From Blastopirellula marina (GTDB lineage: Bacteria > Planctomycetota > Planctomycetia > Pirellulales > Pirellulaceae), in contig NZ_PUIA01000069.1 of assembly GCF_002967715.1 (NCBI RefSeq), forward strand, positions 424,651-488,650: a stretch of 64,000 bases of DNA, written 5' to 3'. Of the stretch, positions 44,264 to 53,114 are shown piece by piece; position 1 is the stretch's first letter; the number at the start of each line of letters is the position of its first letter. The position numbers and the translations under genes were made by a program. Under the pieces are notes generated by a model. The model did no database searches. It saw nothing but the letters and a program-made list of their open reading frames with translations, and was not told the origin of the DNA.

Positions 44264-44524
44264 ATGTTGACTCGCCTCGCACTGATCGGCCTGTTTTTGC
44301 TGACAACGGCCGGCTGCGCTAATTTGGCGAGACCAAACTGGTTCAACCCAGGCACCGTTCAGCAGCAGAGGGTCAGGGCCCTGTATAGCGATCCTTACCC
44401 CGATACCGACGCCGGACCTGAAATGCTGGGCGTGCGACCGCGCGAATTCAGCTCGTCGCTGCCCGAGGCGGTCAAAAACCAGCCGTACAGCTATCTCGAT
44501 CAGTACGGAAACCCCGCGTTTTAG
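44264..44524 (+). CDS. Small conserved lipoprotein
   Basis: The 86-residue protein has a lipobox TAGC (Cys18) and then a short proline- and acid-rich body, with DPYPDTDAGPEMLGVRPREF in the middle. I have seen similar P/D-rich short lipoproteins in planctomycetes but no function is known. The ATG at 44264, with GGAG 11 nt upstream, is chosen over an in-frame ATG at 44231, which puts 11 polar residues before the signal. It lies between manA and the pseudouridine synthase gene on the same strand. Confidence 0.6.
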   Translation: MLTRLALIGLFLLTTAGCANLARPNWFNPGTVQQQRVRALYSDPYPDTDAGPEMLGVRPREFSSSLPEAVKNQPYSYLDQYGNPAF

Positions 44525-44617
44525 CCAGTTTACACGCGCGACCCATGGGCTAAGCAGGACTCCAGGCGTATCATAGAGCCATTCGCCGTCGTCCTTTAAT
44601 TGCAGTCTGCTGGCCCC

Positions 44618-45586
44618 ATGCCTGGTTCATCGTCATCGCTGATTCGTCTCCATAAACTCCTCGCTGAAGCCGGGATCGGTTCGCGCCGCAAGTGCGAAGA
44701 AATCATCCAGGAAGGACGCGTCGAAGTCGACGGAGAATTCGTCACCGAACTGGGCACCTCGGTCGATCCTGCCAAGCAGGAAATCATGGTCGACGGCCAG
44801 CGAATTCGTGCTCGCCGCAAGCAATATTTCATCCTGAACAAACCGGTCGGCGTGGTCAGCACCAACTTCGACCAGGCAGGGCGTACCCGTGTGATCGACC
44901 TCGTCCCGCAGGACGAGCGGCTGTTCACCATCGGACGTCTCGACCGCCAGAGCGAAGGGCTGATCATCATCACCAACGATGGTGAACTGGCCAATCAGCT
45001 GGCTCACCCACGCTATGGCGTTCCCAAGACCTACCACGTGGAAGTCGCCGGCTCGGTCTCGGTCGAAGAGATCAAGATGATCCAAAGCGGCGTCTACATC
45101 GCCGAGGGCTTCGTCAAAGCGGAAAGCTGCCGCCTGAAACAAAAACGGGGCAAAAGCTCGATCCTCGAGATCGTCCTCCGCGAGGGAAAAAACCGCGAAA
45201 TTCGCCGTCTGCTCGCGAAAGTAGGGCACAAGGTGCTGCGTCTGAAGCGAATCTCGATCGGCCCTCTCAAGCTGGGGGAAGTCCCCGCCGGCTCGTTCCG
45301 CGAACTGAAGCCCTCGGAAGTCAAAGCCTTGCGAGACGCTTCCGCCGCAGGTGCCGCCAAGGGGACTCCTAAGCGCAAGCCTGCCGGCCGACGTACCACC
45401 GGTACCAGCCCCGCCAGCCGTCCCGGCAAGACCGCCGTCAAAAAGGGAACGACGTTTCGCGGCGGCAAGAAGAAGACCAAAAAGAACTCCAAGCAGTCGC
45501 CTGCTGCCAGCGAATCGCGTCGTGGCCAAGGGCGAGCCGTGAAGCAGAAGCAGGCTTCCAAGAAGAAGCAGATGCGCCGCAAATAG
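44618..45586 (+). CDS. rluB: RsuA/RluB-type pseudouridine synthase with a long basic tail
   Basis: The 322-residue protein has an N-terminal S4 domain (about 7-55), then a catalytic domain with GRLDRQSEGLIIITNDGE, where the aspartate is the nucleophile, and PRYGVPKTYHVEV. This is the family acting on 23S rRNA (RluB) or 16S rRNA (RsuA). The last 80 residues are rich in Lys, Arg, Ala and Ser and should be disordered and RNA-binding. ATG at 44618 is chosen over a TTG six codons earlier. pyrK follows 25 nt later. Confidence 0.88.
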   Translation: MPGSSSSLIRLHKLLAEAGIGSRRKCEEIIQEGRVEVDGEFVTELGTSVDPAKQEIMVDGQRIRARRKQYFILNKPVGVVSTNFDQAGRTRVIDLVPQDERLFTIGRLDRQSEGLIIITNDGELANQLAHPRYGVPKTYHVEVAGSVSVEEIKMIQSGVYIAEGFVKAESCRLKQKRGKSSILEIVLREGKNREIRRLLAKVGHKVLRLKRISIGPLKLGEVPAGSFRELKPSEVKALRDASAAGAAKGTPKRKPAGRRTTGTSPASRPGKTAVKKGTTFRGGKKKTKKNSKQSPAASESRRGQGRAVKQKQASKKKQMRRK

Positions 45587-45611
45587 AGCCCGATCAAGGA
45601 TTGCCAGGCCC

Positions 45612-46463
45612 ATGTCCCAGTTTCAATTTCAGGCGACTTCGATCGTCGAAAACGTCCCCCTCTCGGCCCGCATCTATCGCGTTCGCTTCGAGGCCCCCGA
45701 GATCGCCGCCAAGATTCGGCCAGGGCAGTTCGTCATGGTCCGCATTGCCAACTGCTTCGATCCACTGCTGGGACGTGCCTTCGCCCTGTACGACGTCATC
45801 GCCGGTGAAGATGGCCAGCCCAAGTACGTCGACGTCGTTTACCAGGTCCACGGCAAGCTCACCACGCGGCTCAAACAGCTCGAACAGGGGCAGAAGCTGG
45901 AAGTCTGGGGCCCGCTGGGCAACGGCTTCACAATCCCCGAGACCGACCACCTGATTCTAGTGGCCGGCGGCATCGGCCAGACACCGTTCCTGGCAGTCGC
46001 CAAGCAGGTTCTCGGCCAGCAGTCTTACGGTACCGAGCAATTCACCACCAGCAAACCTAAAAAGGTCACGCTGTGCTACGGGGCCCGCTCGTTCGCGGAT
46101 TTCGCCGGGCTTGATGATTTCAAGGCGACCGGCATGGATGTGAAGATCTGCACCGACGACGGCAGTGCAGGGCACCACGGCCTGGTGACCGACCTACTGC
46201 AGCAAGCCATCGCCGAAGACCTTGGCCTCGCCCAGGTGCTGTGCTGTGGCCCTGAGAAGATGATGGAAGCGGTCAGCGAGCTTACCACCGAGCAAAAGGT
46301 ACCGTGCCAGGTTTCGTTGGAAACACCAATGGCATGCGGTATCGGCATCTGCTTCACCTGCGTGGCCCCAGTTCGCCAGGAAGACGGCAGCTGGGACTAC
46401 AAACGAACGTGCGTCGAAGGACCAATCTTCAACGCATGCGAAATCGCCTGGGAGCATGCCTGA
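45612..46463 (+). CDS. pyrK: Dihydroorotate dehydrogenase electron-transfer subunit
   Basis: The 283-residue protein has an FAD-binding domain (GRAFALYDV), an NAD-binding segment (VAGGIGQTPFLAVA) and a C-terminal [2Fe-2S] site, CGIGICFTC with another Cys downstream (KRTCVEGP). PyrK passes electrons from PyrD to NAD in class 1B enzymes. pyrD is not adjacent, so the partner must be elsewhere, or this could be another ferredoxin-NAD reductase-like subunit. It follows the pseudouridine synthase gene by 25 nt. Confidence 0.85.
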   Translation: MSQFQFQATSIVENVPLSARIYRVRFEAPEIAAKIRPGQFVMVRIANCFDPLLGRAFALYDVIAGEDGQPKYVDVVYQVHGKLTTRLKQLEQGQKLEVWGPLGNGFTIPETDHLILVAGGIGQTPFLAVAKQVLGQQSYGTEQFTTSKPKKVTLCYGARSFADFAGLDDFKATGMDVKICTDDGSAGHHGLVTDLLQQAIAEDLGLAQVLCCGPEKMMEAVSELTTEQKVPCQVSLETPMACGIGICFTCVAPVRQEDGSWDYKRTCVEGPIFNACEIAWEHA

Positions 46464-46488
46464 CGCTTCAGGCGGCCGCAAAAAAATA

Positions 46489-46639
46489 AGAGCGTTCCTC
46501 CTTAGCTTGTGCCGCAGGCACGCGCGACCCATGTTCCCGGCTCGAACAAAGATGGGTGCGAAATAGCTAGAGAACGCTCTGGCAGTATCTGCATATTGGT
46601 TTCGCCGACCCAGAGTCGATTCCCTGGGTCAGCCGAAAC
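46489..46639. other. Structured stretch between pyrK and rpsT
   Basis: AGAGCGTTC (46489-46497) and GAACGCTCT (46572-46580) are perfect inverted repeats 74 nt apart, enclosing CGACCCATGTT and AGATGGGTGCG which also pair in part. A second hairpin runs from GTTTCGCCGACCCAG (46599) to CTGGGTCAGCCGAAAC (46639) with one bulge. They may end pyrK and rpsT transcripts. Confidence 0.5.
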
Positions 46640-46663
46640 TCAGATATCAGCACCAACAGGCTA

Positions 46664-46942
46664 CTAGGCAGCAGCCTTGTCCTTGGCGGACTTGATGTGA
46701 TGATTCAGGCGCGACTTCAGACGCGAGGTGGTCTTTTGGTGCAGAACATTCTTGGCACCAGCCTTGTCCAGCTTCTTGACCGTTACGCGGAACAGTTCGT
46801 CTGCCTTTTCGAATTCCTTGGCCGCAACAGCTTCCCGAACCTTACGGATCGAGGAACGAATCGCGGACTTAATCGCGCGATTGTGGTTACGGCGGATAAC
46901 ATTCTGGCGAAGACGTTTTTTGGCGCTCTTGGTATTAGGCAT
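46664..46942 (-). CDS. rpsT: 30S ribosomal protein S20
   Basis: The 92-residue basic helical protein has the family opening PNTKSAKKRLRQNVIRRNHNRAIKSAIRS trimmed here to its key features: the alternation of Lys/Arg with Ala/Ser and the RxRNxxxKS core. S20 binds 16S rRNA early in 30S assembly. Codon use is strongly biased. It is downstream of the TPR gene on the same strand, with 72 nt between. A hairpin region follows its stop. Confidence 0.96.
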   Translation of the reverse strand: MPNTKSAKKRLRQNVIRRNHNRAIKSAIRSSIRKVREAVAAKEFEKADELFRVTVKKLDKAGAKNVLHQKTTSRLKSRLNHHIKSAKDKAAA

Positions 46943-47014
46943 GATTGAACCGGGTAATCGGAAACGAACAGTCCTTTGTCAGACTCTTAATAGAAGCTAA
47001 TCATCATGCCGGAT

Positions 47015-48460
47015 TTACTTGAGTTTGTCTAGCCGTCGCTTCACATCTTTGTAGGCTGGATCCAATTTCTCGAGCCTTTTCAGATACGTGGTGGCCGAAG
47101 TCCACTCTTTAAGCCCCTGGGCGAGCACGCCGGCTCGGTACAAAAGGAGCTTCAATCGCTCGGAACTTAAGCTGTCAGAATAGTTTAGGGCTTCTTCGTA
47201 GGTCTCCATGGCCGTCACAAACTTCTTCCGGGCCTGCAGACACTCTCCCTTGCCCAGGTAGCAAATTGCTAAAAGTTTTTCATCCGCCAGCGAGATTTCG
47301 TCGAACAGCTGCTCGGCCTGTTCGTAATTTCCCATTCGTTTGAGCCGCAAGCCGAGCTCGTATTTGATCATTAAATCGTCCGGATGACGCTCGTTTCGCT
47401 TGGCATAGATCTCCAGTTCCAGGCGGTGGAGGTCGTTTTTGGCCGTTTCAACCAGTTCCAGAAGTTGGGGACTCGACTGGGCCGAGGCCTGGTTTTCGGC
47501 CATCTTGTACCGATGCCGAGCCTTGTTGATCAGCAGGTCTTCCCGCTTTTCGGTTAGCTCGAGCGAATCGCCAAAATGAGCCTGGGCCTCTTTCCAAACC
47601 GCCTCGGCCTCGAAGTACTTTTCTTCGGTGACCCACAAATCGATCAACTTCAGATAGTTTTCCAGTTGATCGGGGTCGGCTTCGATCTTGGCTTTCAGCT
47701 TCTGCTTCTCATTCAGTTCGATCTTCGTGGCCGGTCGTTCCTGCACTTCCGACTTACGGTCCCCTTCTTCGTGGGCGGCTTGTCGGCGGCGAACTTTGGC
47801 GGCATCGGCCGGATCAATTCGGTTGGTAACCGTCGCCAGACCTTTGGCTCGACGTTCGCGGTCGATAGTCAGCTGCGAAATCATCTGATTCGCTTCTTTT
47901 TCGCCGCGGTTCTTTTCTTCAATGAAATGCCACAAGGAGATGGCCTGGTCGAACTGGCCAACCCGTCCCAAATAGCGGGCACAGTGCCGCATTACCTCGA
48001 TATCACCGGGCGAGCCGTCCATGGCGTTCTTCATGTAACGCAGGCCCACCTCGTTGTAGCGCATCGCCTCGCACGCATCGACCATGCCCCGCAGCGTGAT
48101 GCTGTCGTAGGGATTGCTCTTAAGCAGGTCGATCCCTTCCTTGATGACGTCTTGCCACTTTTTGGCCGCCAACGCCTTTTTCAGGCCCCCTTTGCCGCCG
48201 AAACCGGAAAAGAGCGAGCCTTTCTTCTTCCCTTTGAACTTCAGATCGAGGTTTTCGAGCATCTTCTCGACGTAGACCAAGTTCGCCGGGTCTCTCTTGC
48301 AGCAATCCCCCAACAGACTATGCGCATAGTCATAGTCGTACTTCGGTTTGCTCATCATTTGCGTAGCGTGATCAAACAACTGTTGCAGCTGTTTACGCAG
48401 CGCAGGCGAGACCTCGTAGTCGGCATCTTCCGAAACTGAGAAACTTCCACCGTCAGACAT
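47015..48460 (-). CDS. TPR-repeat protein
   Basis: The 481-residue protein has no signal peptide or membrane helix. Tetratricopeptide-like helical pairs run over most of its length, for example YDYDYAHSLLGDCCKRDP (about 41-58), WQDVIKEGIDLLKSNPYDSIT, YEQAEQLFDEISLADEK and WTSATTYLKRLEKLDPAYKD. A Gly/Lys-rich patch (KGKKKGSLFSGFGGKGG) sits near residue 75. Charged linkers occur at about 200-250. It is likely a cytoplasmic scaffold. It diverges from cobA-hemD, with 166 nt between. No function can be assigned. Confidence 0.72.
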   Translation of the reverse strand: MSDGGSFSVSEDADYEVSPALRKQLQQLFDHATQMMSKPKYDYDYAHSLLGDCCKRDPANLVYVEKMLENLDLKFKGKKKGSLFSGFGGKGGLKKALAAKKWQDVIKEGIDLLKSNPYDSITLRGMVDACEAMRYNEVGLRYMKNAMDGSPGDIEVMRHCARYLGRVGQFDQAISLWHFIEEKNRGEKEANQMISQLTIDRERRAKGLATVTNRIDPADAAKVRRRQAAHEEGDRKSEVQERPATKIELNEKQKLKAKIEADPDQLENYLKLIDLWVTEEKYFEAEAVWKEAQAHFGDSLELTEKREDLLINKARHRYKMAENQASAQSSPQLLELVETAKNDLHRLELEIYAKRNERHPDDLMIKYELGLRLKRMGNYEQAEQLFDEISLADEKLLAICYLGKGECLQARKKFVTAMETYEEALNYSDSLSSERLKLLLYRAGVLAQGLKEWTSATTYLKRLEKLDPAYKDVKRRLDKLK

Positions 48461-48626
48461 AAGCAGGCCAAATCAATCGGATACGCATGAGGAATTTTGA
48501 ATGCTTGCCAAGCACGATAATCCGTTACTCCTATTGTATCAACCGCTTCCGTCAGAGGGTGGATTCGTTTTAAATTCAAGGAAGCGTAACATTTCATGCC
48601 TGAAACCTCTCTTTTGAGGGACCGCT

Positions 48627-50171
48627 GTGACACCCACCGATCAACAATCCGCCGCCACAGAACCTGGAACCGTCTATCTCGTAGGTAGCGGCCCCGGTGA
48701 CGCGGGTTTGATCACCCAGCGGGGTATCCGCTGCCTGCAGCAAGCCGACGTCGTTTTGTACGACTACCTCTCGAATCCGGAACTGCTAGAGTACGCGATT
48801 AGCGCCCAAGAGATGCACTGCCTGGGGAGCCACGCCCAGCGAAAGCTGTGGTCGCAAGATCGCATTAACGAAGAAATGGTCTCGCTGGCCAAGCAAGGAA
48901 AAACGGTCGTCCGCCTGAAAAGTGGCGATCCGACCGTCTTTGCCAGGGCTACCGAAGAAATCGAAGCCCTGCGCGCCGCGGATATCCCATTCCAGATTGT
49001 CCCCGGTATCACCACCGCATTGGCGGCCAGCGCCTATGCCGGCATCCCACTGACCCACTCCGACCATGCCTCGGCGGTCGCGTTTGTCACCGGGCACGAG
49101 AAGCCTGACAAGGAAGACTCCTCGATCGACTACGCTGGCCTGGCTAATTTCCCTGGCACACTGGTCTTCTACATGGGAGTCACCACGGCCCCGCAGTGGT
49201 CGGCCCAGTTGATTGCCCATGGCAAATCGCCGGATACGCCGTGCGCGATCATCCGTCGCTGCAGCTGGCCTGACCAGGAAACGTTTCGCTGCACGCTCGG
49301 CGAGATCCCCAGCCTATTGCACTCTGGCTCCAAGATTCGCCCCCCGGTGATTACCGTGGTGGGGCAAGTCGCCCAAGATCAAAGCATTCCCAACTGGTTC
49401 GAGCAGCGGCCTCTGTTCGGGCAATCGTTCCTGATCACGCGTCCAGAACATCAAGCCGCCGAGCTGCGTTATCCGCTGGCCGAACTGGGGGCGGAGGTCT
49501 TCGTGCAGCCGGCGATCGATATCAACTTTGCCAACGATCAAGGTCCCTTGAACGAAGCCATCGCCAAGTTGAAGTCGTTCGATTGGATTGCGTTTTCCAG
49601 CCGCAACGGCGTTACGTTCTTCATGGAACGCCTGCGGGCCCTGGGCTACGACTTCCGGATGCTGGGGCACTTGAAAATCGGAGCGATCGGCCCCGGCACT
49701 GCTGAGCAGCTGCTCGCCTACGGTTTCAAGGCCGACATCATTCCTGCTGAGTACCGGGCCGAATCGCTGGTCGAAGCGATGGCCGATCAGGTTGTCGGCA
49801 AGCGCGTGCTGTTGCCGCGGGCGTCACGCGGACGCGATGTGCTGCCGGTGGGACTCGCCCAGGCAGGTGCCAACGTGACAGAAGTGATCGCGTACGAAAG
49901 CACCGACGTGGCCGAGGTCTCACCAGAAGTAAAAAGGCAACTCGAGACCAGCGGGTTCGACTGGGTGATCCTCACCAGCAGCGCTATTACCAGGGCCACC
50001 GCGCGATTGGTCCCCGAAGCGATGGCCAGCAGCAATATCGTCACCATCAGCCCGATCACATCCGATACCGTCCGCGAGCTTGGCTACGAAGTAACCGTCG
50101 AAGCGAAGACGTACACCATGGACGGCATCATCGAAGCAATCCTGGCGTACGAAGACGAGAACTCGGTGTAA
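48627..50171 (+). CDS. cobA-hemD: Fused uroporphyrinogen-III C-methyltransferase/uroporphyrinogen-III synthase
   Basis: The 514-residue protein joins two enzymes. The N-terminal half (about 10-255) is SUMT: VYLVGSGPGDAGLITQRG, KSGDPTVFARATEE, and VPGITTALAASAYAGIPLTH. The C-terminal half (about 265-510) is HemD with LPRASRGRDVLPVGL and FDWVILTSSAITRAT. It makes uroporphyrinogen III and methylates it to precorrin-2, the branch point to sirohaem and cobalamin. The start is GTG. Sirohaem is needed by the reductase at 38.1-39.9 kb. No hemC or cysG neighbour is present. Confidence 0.93.
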   Translation: MTPTDQQSAATEPGTVYLVGSGPGDAGLITQRGIRCLQQADVVLYDYLSNPELLEYAISAQEMHCLGSHAQRKLWSQDRINEEMVSLAKQGKTVVRLKSGDPTVFARATEEIEALRAADIPFQIVPGITTALAASAYAGIPLTHSDHASAVAFVTGHEKPDKEDSSIDYAGLANFPGTLVFYMGVTTAPQWSAQLIAHGKSPDTPCAIIRRCSWPDQETFRCTLGEIPSLLHSGSKIRPPVITVVGQVAQDQSIPNWFEQRPLFGQSFLITRPEHQAAELRYPLAELGAEVFVQPAIDINFANDQGPLNEAIAKLKSFDWIAFSSRNGVTFFMERLRALGYDFRMLGHLKIGAIGPGTAEQLLAYGFKADIIPAEYRAESLVEAMADQVVGKRVLLPRASRGRDVLPVGLAQAGANVTEVIAYESTDVAEVSPEVKRQLETSGFDWVILTSSAITRATARLVPEAMASSNIVTISPITSDTVRELGYEVTVEAKTYTMDGIIEAILAYEDENSV

Positions 50172-50176
50172 ACTTG

Positions 50177-50216
50177 CTCGCCTCCTCTCCACCGTCTGCG
50201 GGGGAGAGGAGGCGAG
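50177..50216. repeat. Palindromic repeat, CTCGCCTCCTCTCC family
   Basis: CTCGCCTCCTCTCC (50177-50190) and its perfect reverse complement (50203-50216) enclose a 12-nt loop with ACCGT and GCGG. It lies between convergent stops of cobA-hemD and the next gene and may act as a terminator for both. The loop-side core resembles the repeat at 56980-57020. Confidence 0.65.
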
Positions 50217-50235
50217 AGAAACGCTCTCGTTGCTA

Positions 50236-51294
50236 CTACCGCTGATAGATCGGCAGATAGCCCATGTCTAGCTGCATCATGATCAGGTTGCAGGCCGTGA
50301 CGTAGATGGGACCGATGCTCGTTTCGTCCCAGTAACCTTCGCCGTTCTGCTCGCCGGTGATGCGGTCGTACAGGCGATTGCGGAACGCTTCCCAGAAGGT
50401 CTTGTCGTCAGTCCCTTCGCGATACACGACCTGCGAGTAATACAGGTACGAGTAGTGCCAGTGGCTGAAGCTTTGGGCCTGGGTTTGGATCTGGTAAAGG
50501 TTCTTCTTGCAGTAGTCGAGCATCTTCTGCACGACGTCTGACTTCGTTTCGCCCGCGTTTTGCAGGCAGCAGATCGAAGCTGCCGTAATCGCTGGGCGAG
50601 ATGTCCCACGGTTCTTCGAGCTATACGAAATGCCCCCGTCCGGGTTCTGGCAGTCGTAGATGTACTTCTTGGCGTTCTCGATCACTTCGGTGGGAACGGG
50701 GATGCCGGCGTTTCGGCAGCCGCGTAGACCTTGCACCTGGGTGATGGTAGTCGAACCTTCGTCGAAGTCGTTACCATCCTTCGCGCTAACGTAGCCCCAA
50801 CCGCCCGACTTGGTTTGAGCGAAGACACTGAACTTCACGGCATTGGCCAGGATCTTGATCAGTTCTTCACGACGCAGCGAGTCTTCTTCTTCTCCCAGCA
50901 CCTGCGAAAGGAAGAGCATCGAGAACCCATGACCGTACGTGTAGCGGTTGTCGGTCAGCGGATCGCCGATCAAACCGTTAGGGCGAGCCTTCGAGACGAG
51001 AAACTCCACCGCGCGGCGGAGGTTCTCAGAGTACGGACCCTGCATGGTGGTCGAGCCCGAGGCACACAAAGCCGTGCCAGCCAACGCAGTCATGGCCGTG
51101 GGATAGTTGGCGGCGGTCCAGTGGCCCAGGCGTGATTGGGTACGCTGAACCCAGCCCAGGCCTTTCTCGACGCACGCTTCCCAGGTACGTCGCTGTGAAT
51201 CGGACGGAGGAGCAGCCCATAGAGGTGGAGCAGCAGCCGCTGCGGATATTCCTCCCAGCATTCCCAACATTCGTCGGCGATTCATGTTTAGCAC
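50236..51294 (-). CDS. Tat-exported prenyltransferase/squalene-oxidase-repeat (terpene-cyclase fold) protein
   Basis: The 352-residue protein begins with NRRRMLGMLGG and an Ala-rich hydrophobic region ending in WAAPP, a twin-arginine signal. The body has alpha-barrel repeats with Gly/Trp signatures: GHWTAANYPTAMTALAGTAL, SGGWGYVSAKDG, DGGISYSSKNRG and GEGYWDETS. It resembles pectate-lyase/terpene-cyclase-fold proteins widespread in planctomycetes; a catalytic DxDD motif of a true cyclase is not seen. GTG at 51294 has GGGAG 7 nt upstream. An ATG three codons later is also possible. Confidence 0.8.
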   Translation of the reverse strand: MLNMNRRRMLGMLGGISAAAAAPPLWAAPPSDSQRRTWEACVEKGLGWVQRTQSRLGHWTAANYPTAMTALAGTALCASGSTTMQGPYSENLRRAVEFLVSKARPNGLIGDPLTDNRYTYGHGFSMLFLSQVLGEEEDSLRREELIKILANAVKFSVFAQTKSGGWGYVSAKDGNDFDEGSTTITQVQGLRGCRNAGIPVPTEVIENAKKYIYDCQNPDGGISYSSKNRGTSRPAITAASICCLQNAGETKSDVVQKMLDYCKKNLYQIQTQAQSFSHWHYSYLYYSQVVYREGTDDKTFWEAFRNRLYDRITGEQNGEGYWDETSIGPIYVTACNLIMMQLDMGYLPIYQR

Positions 51295-51446
51295 TCGCTA
51301 TCTCCCTTGATTTGCTTTGGCTTTGCTCTATTTTTCCAGCCAAAGCGAACCACGTAAAGCAAACTTTCTCGTTACCAGTGGGAGAGACGCGGAAAGACGC
51401 ACGAAAAATCGGACGAATTCCCACACAATGGGGCAGATGCGCCGAA

Positions 51447-51629
51447 TTATTTCTGTTCGGCGAAGGTGGTATACGACAGAAACCCGAGGATCGCAGCACA
51501 GATCACAAACGCAATATCCATCGTCATGCTAACGCCGCCAAAGGGGACGCCTGCCAACAGGTCGAGCGCGAATACCAGAATCAGGAGAACGGAGACACCC
51601 ATTCCCACAATCGTCAGCGCTTTCGGCAT
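51447..51629 (-). CDS. Small membrane protein
   Basis: The 60-residue protein has two hydrophobic segments (about 6-24 and 34-54) with a Gly-rich turn between. AGGAG 6 nt before the ATG at 51629 supports it as a real gene. It lies 152 nt upstream of the Tat-exported protein gene, on the same strand. No family is recognised. A holin-like or regulatory role cannot be judged. Confidence 0.5.
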   Translation of the reverse strand: MPKALTIVGMGVSVLLILVFALDLLAGVPFGGVSMTMDIAFVICAAILGFLSYTTFAEQK

Positions 51630-51915
51630 TGGCAACTCCTGGAGACAGTCAGCGATAAGCTACGTAGTGAAAAGACAAATTTTGACCAATTTATCTAGTC
51701 CATCCAGTATACCTCAAGCTTAGGCAATGTCACCTAGAGTGCACAATCTGCCAGATCAAGGGTCACGCGACAGGCGTTATCCGACGCAGTGATGGTGTGG
51801 GATGAATGGAAAAGTCTTAAAATTGGCTGGAAACCGGCCCAGTGAAAAACGTCCTAATTTACGACGTAACTATATTTCCAACAAGTCTTTCAGTCGATCT
51901 TAAAAGAACCTTTTC
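51630..51915. other. Intergenic stretch without a recognised gene
   Basis: About 285 nt between the small membrane protein gene and the aminotransferase gene. It contains no clear ORF or hairpin. It must carry promoters in both directions, which I could not place. Confidence 0.35.
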
Positions 51916-53076
51916 ATGACGTTTTCTGATGATTCTCGCTGGCAGTCCTTCCGCCAGGCGATGCCAGTGACCCAGAAATGGGCCTATTTCGACCACGCCG
52001 CTGTCGCTCCATTGCCGCAAACAACGGCCCAGGCAATCAAAAATTGGTGCGATCAGGCCGCCCAAGAGGGGGATGTAGTCTGGCTCGACTGGGAACGAGC
52101 GATCGAGAACACCCGCCAGTCGGCCGCCAAACTTATTGGTGCCCAAAACGAAGAGATTGCCCTGGTCAGCAACACGACACACGGCATTAACCTCGTTGCC
52201 GAAGGGCTCGCCTGGAAGCCAGGGGACAATTTGGTGGTGCTCGGGAACGAGTTCCCCTCGAATCTCTATCCATGGCTGCATCAACAATCCAAGGGGGTCG
52301 AAGTCCGCGTCATTCCGGTCGACGGCGTCCAGCCTGATCTGAACCGAATTGCCGAGGCCTGCGACGAGCGTACCCGTCTCTTGTCGATCAGCTGGGTCAG
52401 CTACAAGACCGGCTGGCGGATCAATCCGAAACAAGTCGCCCAGATCGCGCACGACGCCGGGGCGTTGTTCTTCCTCGATGCCATCCAGGGGATGGGTGTC
52501 TTTCCGCTGGATGTTCGCGACGCCGACATCGACTTCCTCTCGGCCGATGGCCACAAATGGATGCTCGGCCCAGAGGGGGCAGGGGTGTTCTACGTGAAGC
52601 GGGAACTGCTCAGCGAACTGCATCCCATCGGCATCGGCTGGAACAGCGTCGCCGGGCGAAAGAACTTCGACAAGATCGACCTCACGTTCCGCGATAGCGC
52701 GGCCCGCTATGAAGGAGGTTCGCAGAACATGCCTGGCTTGATCGGCCTGGGAGCCAGCTTGGATCTGCTGCTCGAGTATGGTGCCGGTCCCAAAGCTTCA
52801 GCGATTGGCGAGCGCGTGCTGGAAGTCACCGATTACGCTTGCCAACAACTCGAAAGCGTTGGCGCTAAGATCCTGCCCAGTCGTCTCGGGGACGAACGTT
52901 CAGGCATCGTCTCGTTCCAAGTCCCAGGCAAGTCTCCCCAAGACCTTCGCGCGGCAGGTCAGAAAATGGGGGTAAACTTTAGCGTTCGCGGCGACTTTGC
53001 TCGCATCAGCCCGCACGCTTACAACAATCAGGCCGATATCCAGCGATTGCTAGAAACCCTAGCCGCCGTGGATTAA
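51916..53076 (+). CDS. Class V aminotransferase-fold PLP enzyme
   Basis: The 386-residue protein has the cysteine-desulfurase/isopenicillin-epimerase fold. YFDHAAVAPLP opens the N-terminal domain, VSNTTHGINLVAEGL and FFLDAIQGMG follow, and SADGHKWMLGPEG contains the PLP lysine. Cysteine desulfurases have a nucleophilic Cys in an RxGxHC-type loop; here the region reads FSVRGDFARISPHAYNN, without cysteine. It is thus more likely an epimerase, lyase or transaminase of unknown substrate. Start ATG is supported by a good N-terminal match. The next gene starts 38 nt later. Confidence 0.82.
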   Translation: MTFSDDSRWQSFRQAMPVTQKWAYFDHAAVAPLPQTTAQAIKNWCDQAAQEGDVVWLDWERAIENTRQSAAKLIGAQNEEIALVSNTTHGINLVAEGLAWKPGDNLVVLGNEFPSNLYPWLHQQSKGVEVRVIPVDGVQPDLNRIAEACDERTRLLSISWVSYKTGWRINPKQVAQIAHDAGALFFLDAIQGMGVFPLDVRDADIDFLSADGHKWMLGPEGAGVFYVKRELLSELHPIGIGWNSVAGRKNFDKIDLTFRDSAARYEGGSQNMPGLIGLGASLDLLLEYGAGPKASAIGERVLEVTDYACQQLESVGAKILPSRLGDERSGIVSFQVPGKSPQDLRAAGQKMGVNFSVRGDFARISPHAYNNQADIQRLLETLAAVD

Positions 53077-53114
53077 GCTTTCAACTGACAAACGCCTGCA
53101 TTGCCTTACCCTAC

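Noticed and set aside
44633..45613. 326-codon reverse-strand frame inside the pseudouridine synthase gene
   Set aside because: Antisense shadow of a Lys/Arg-rich gene.
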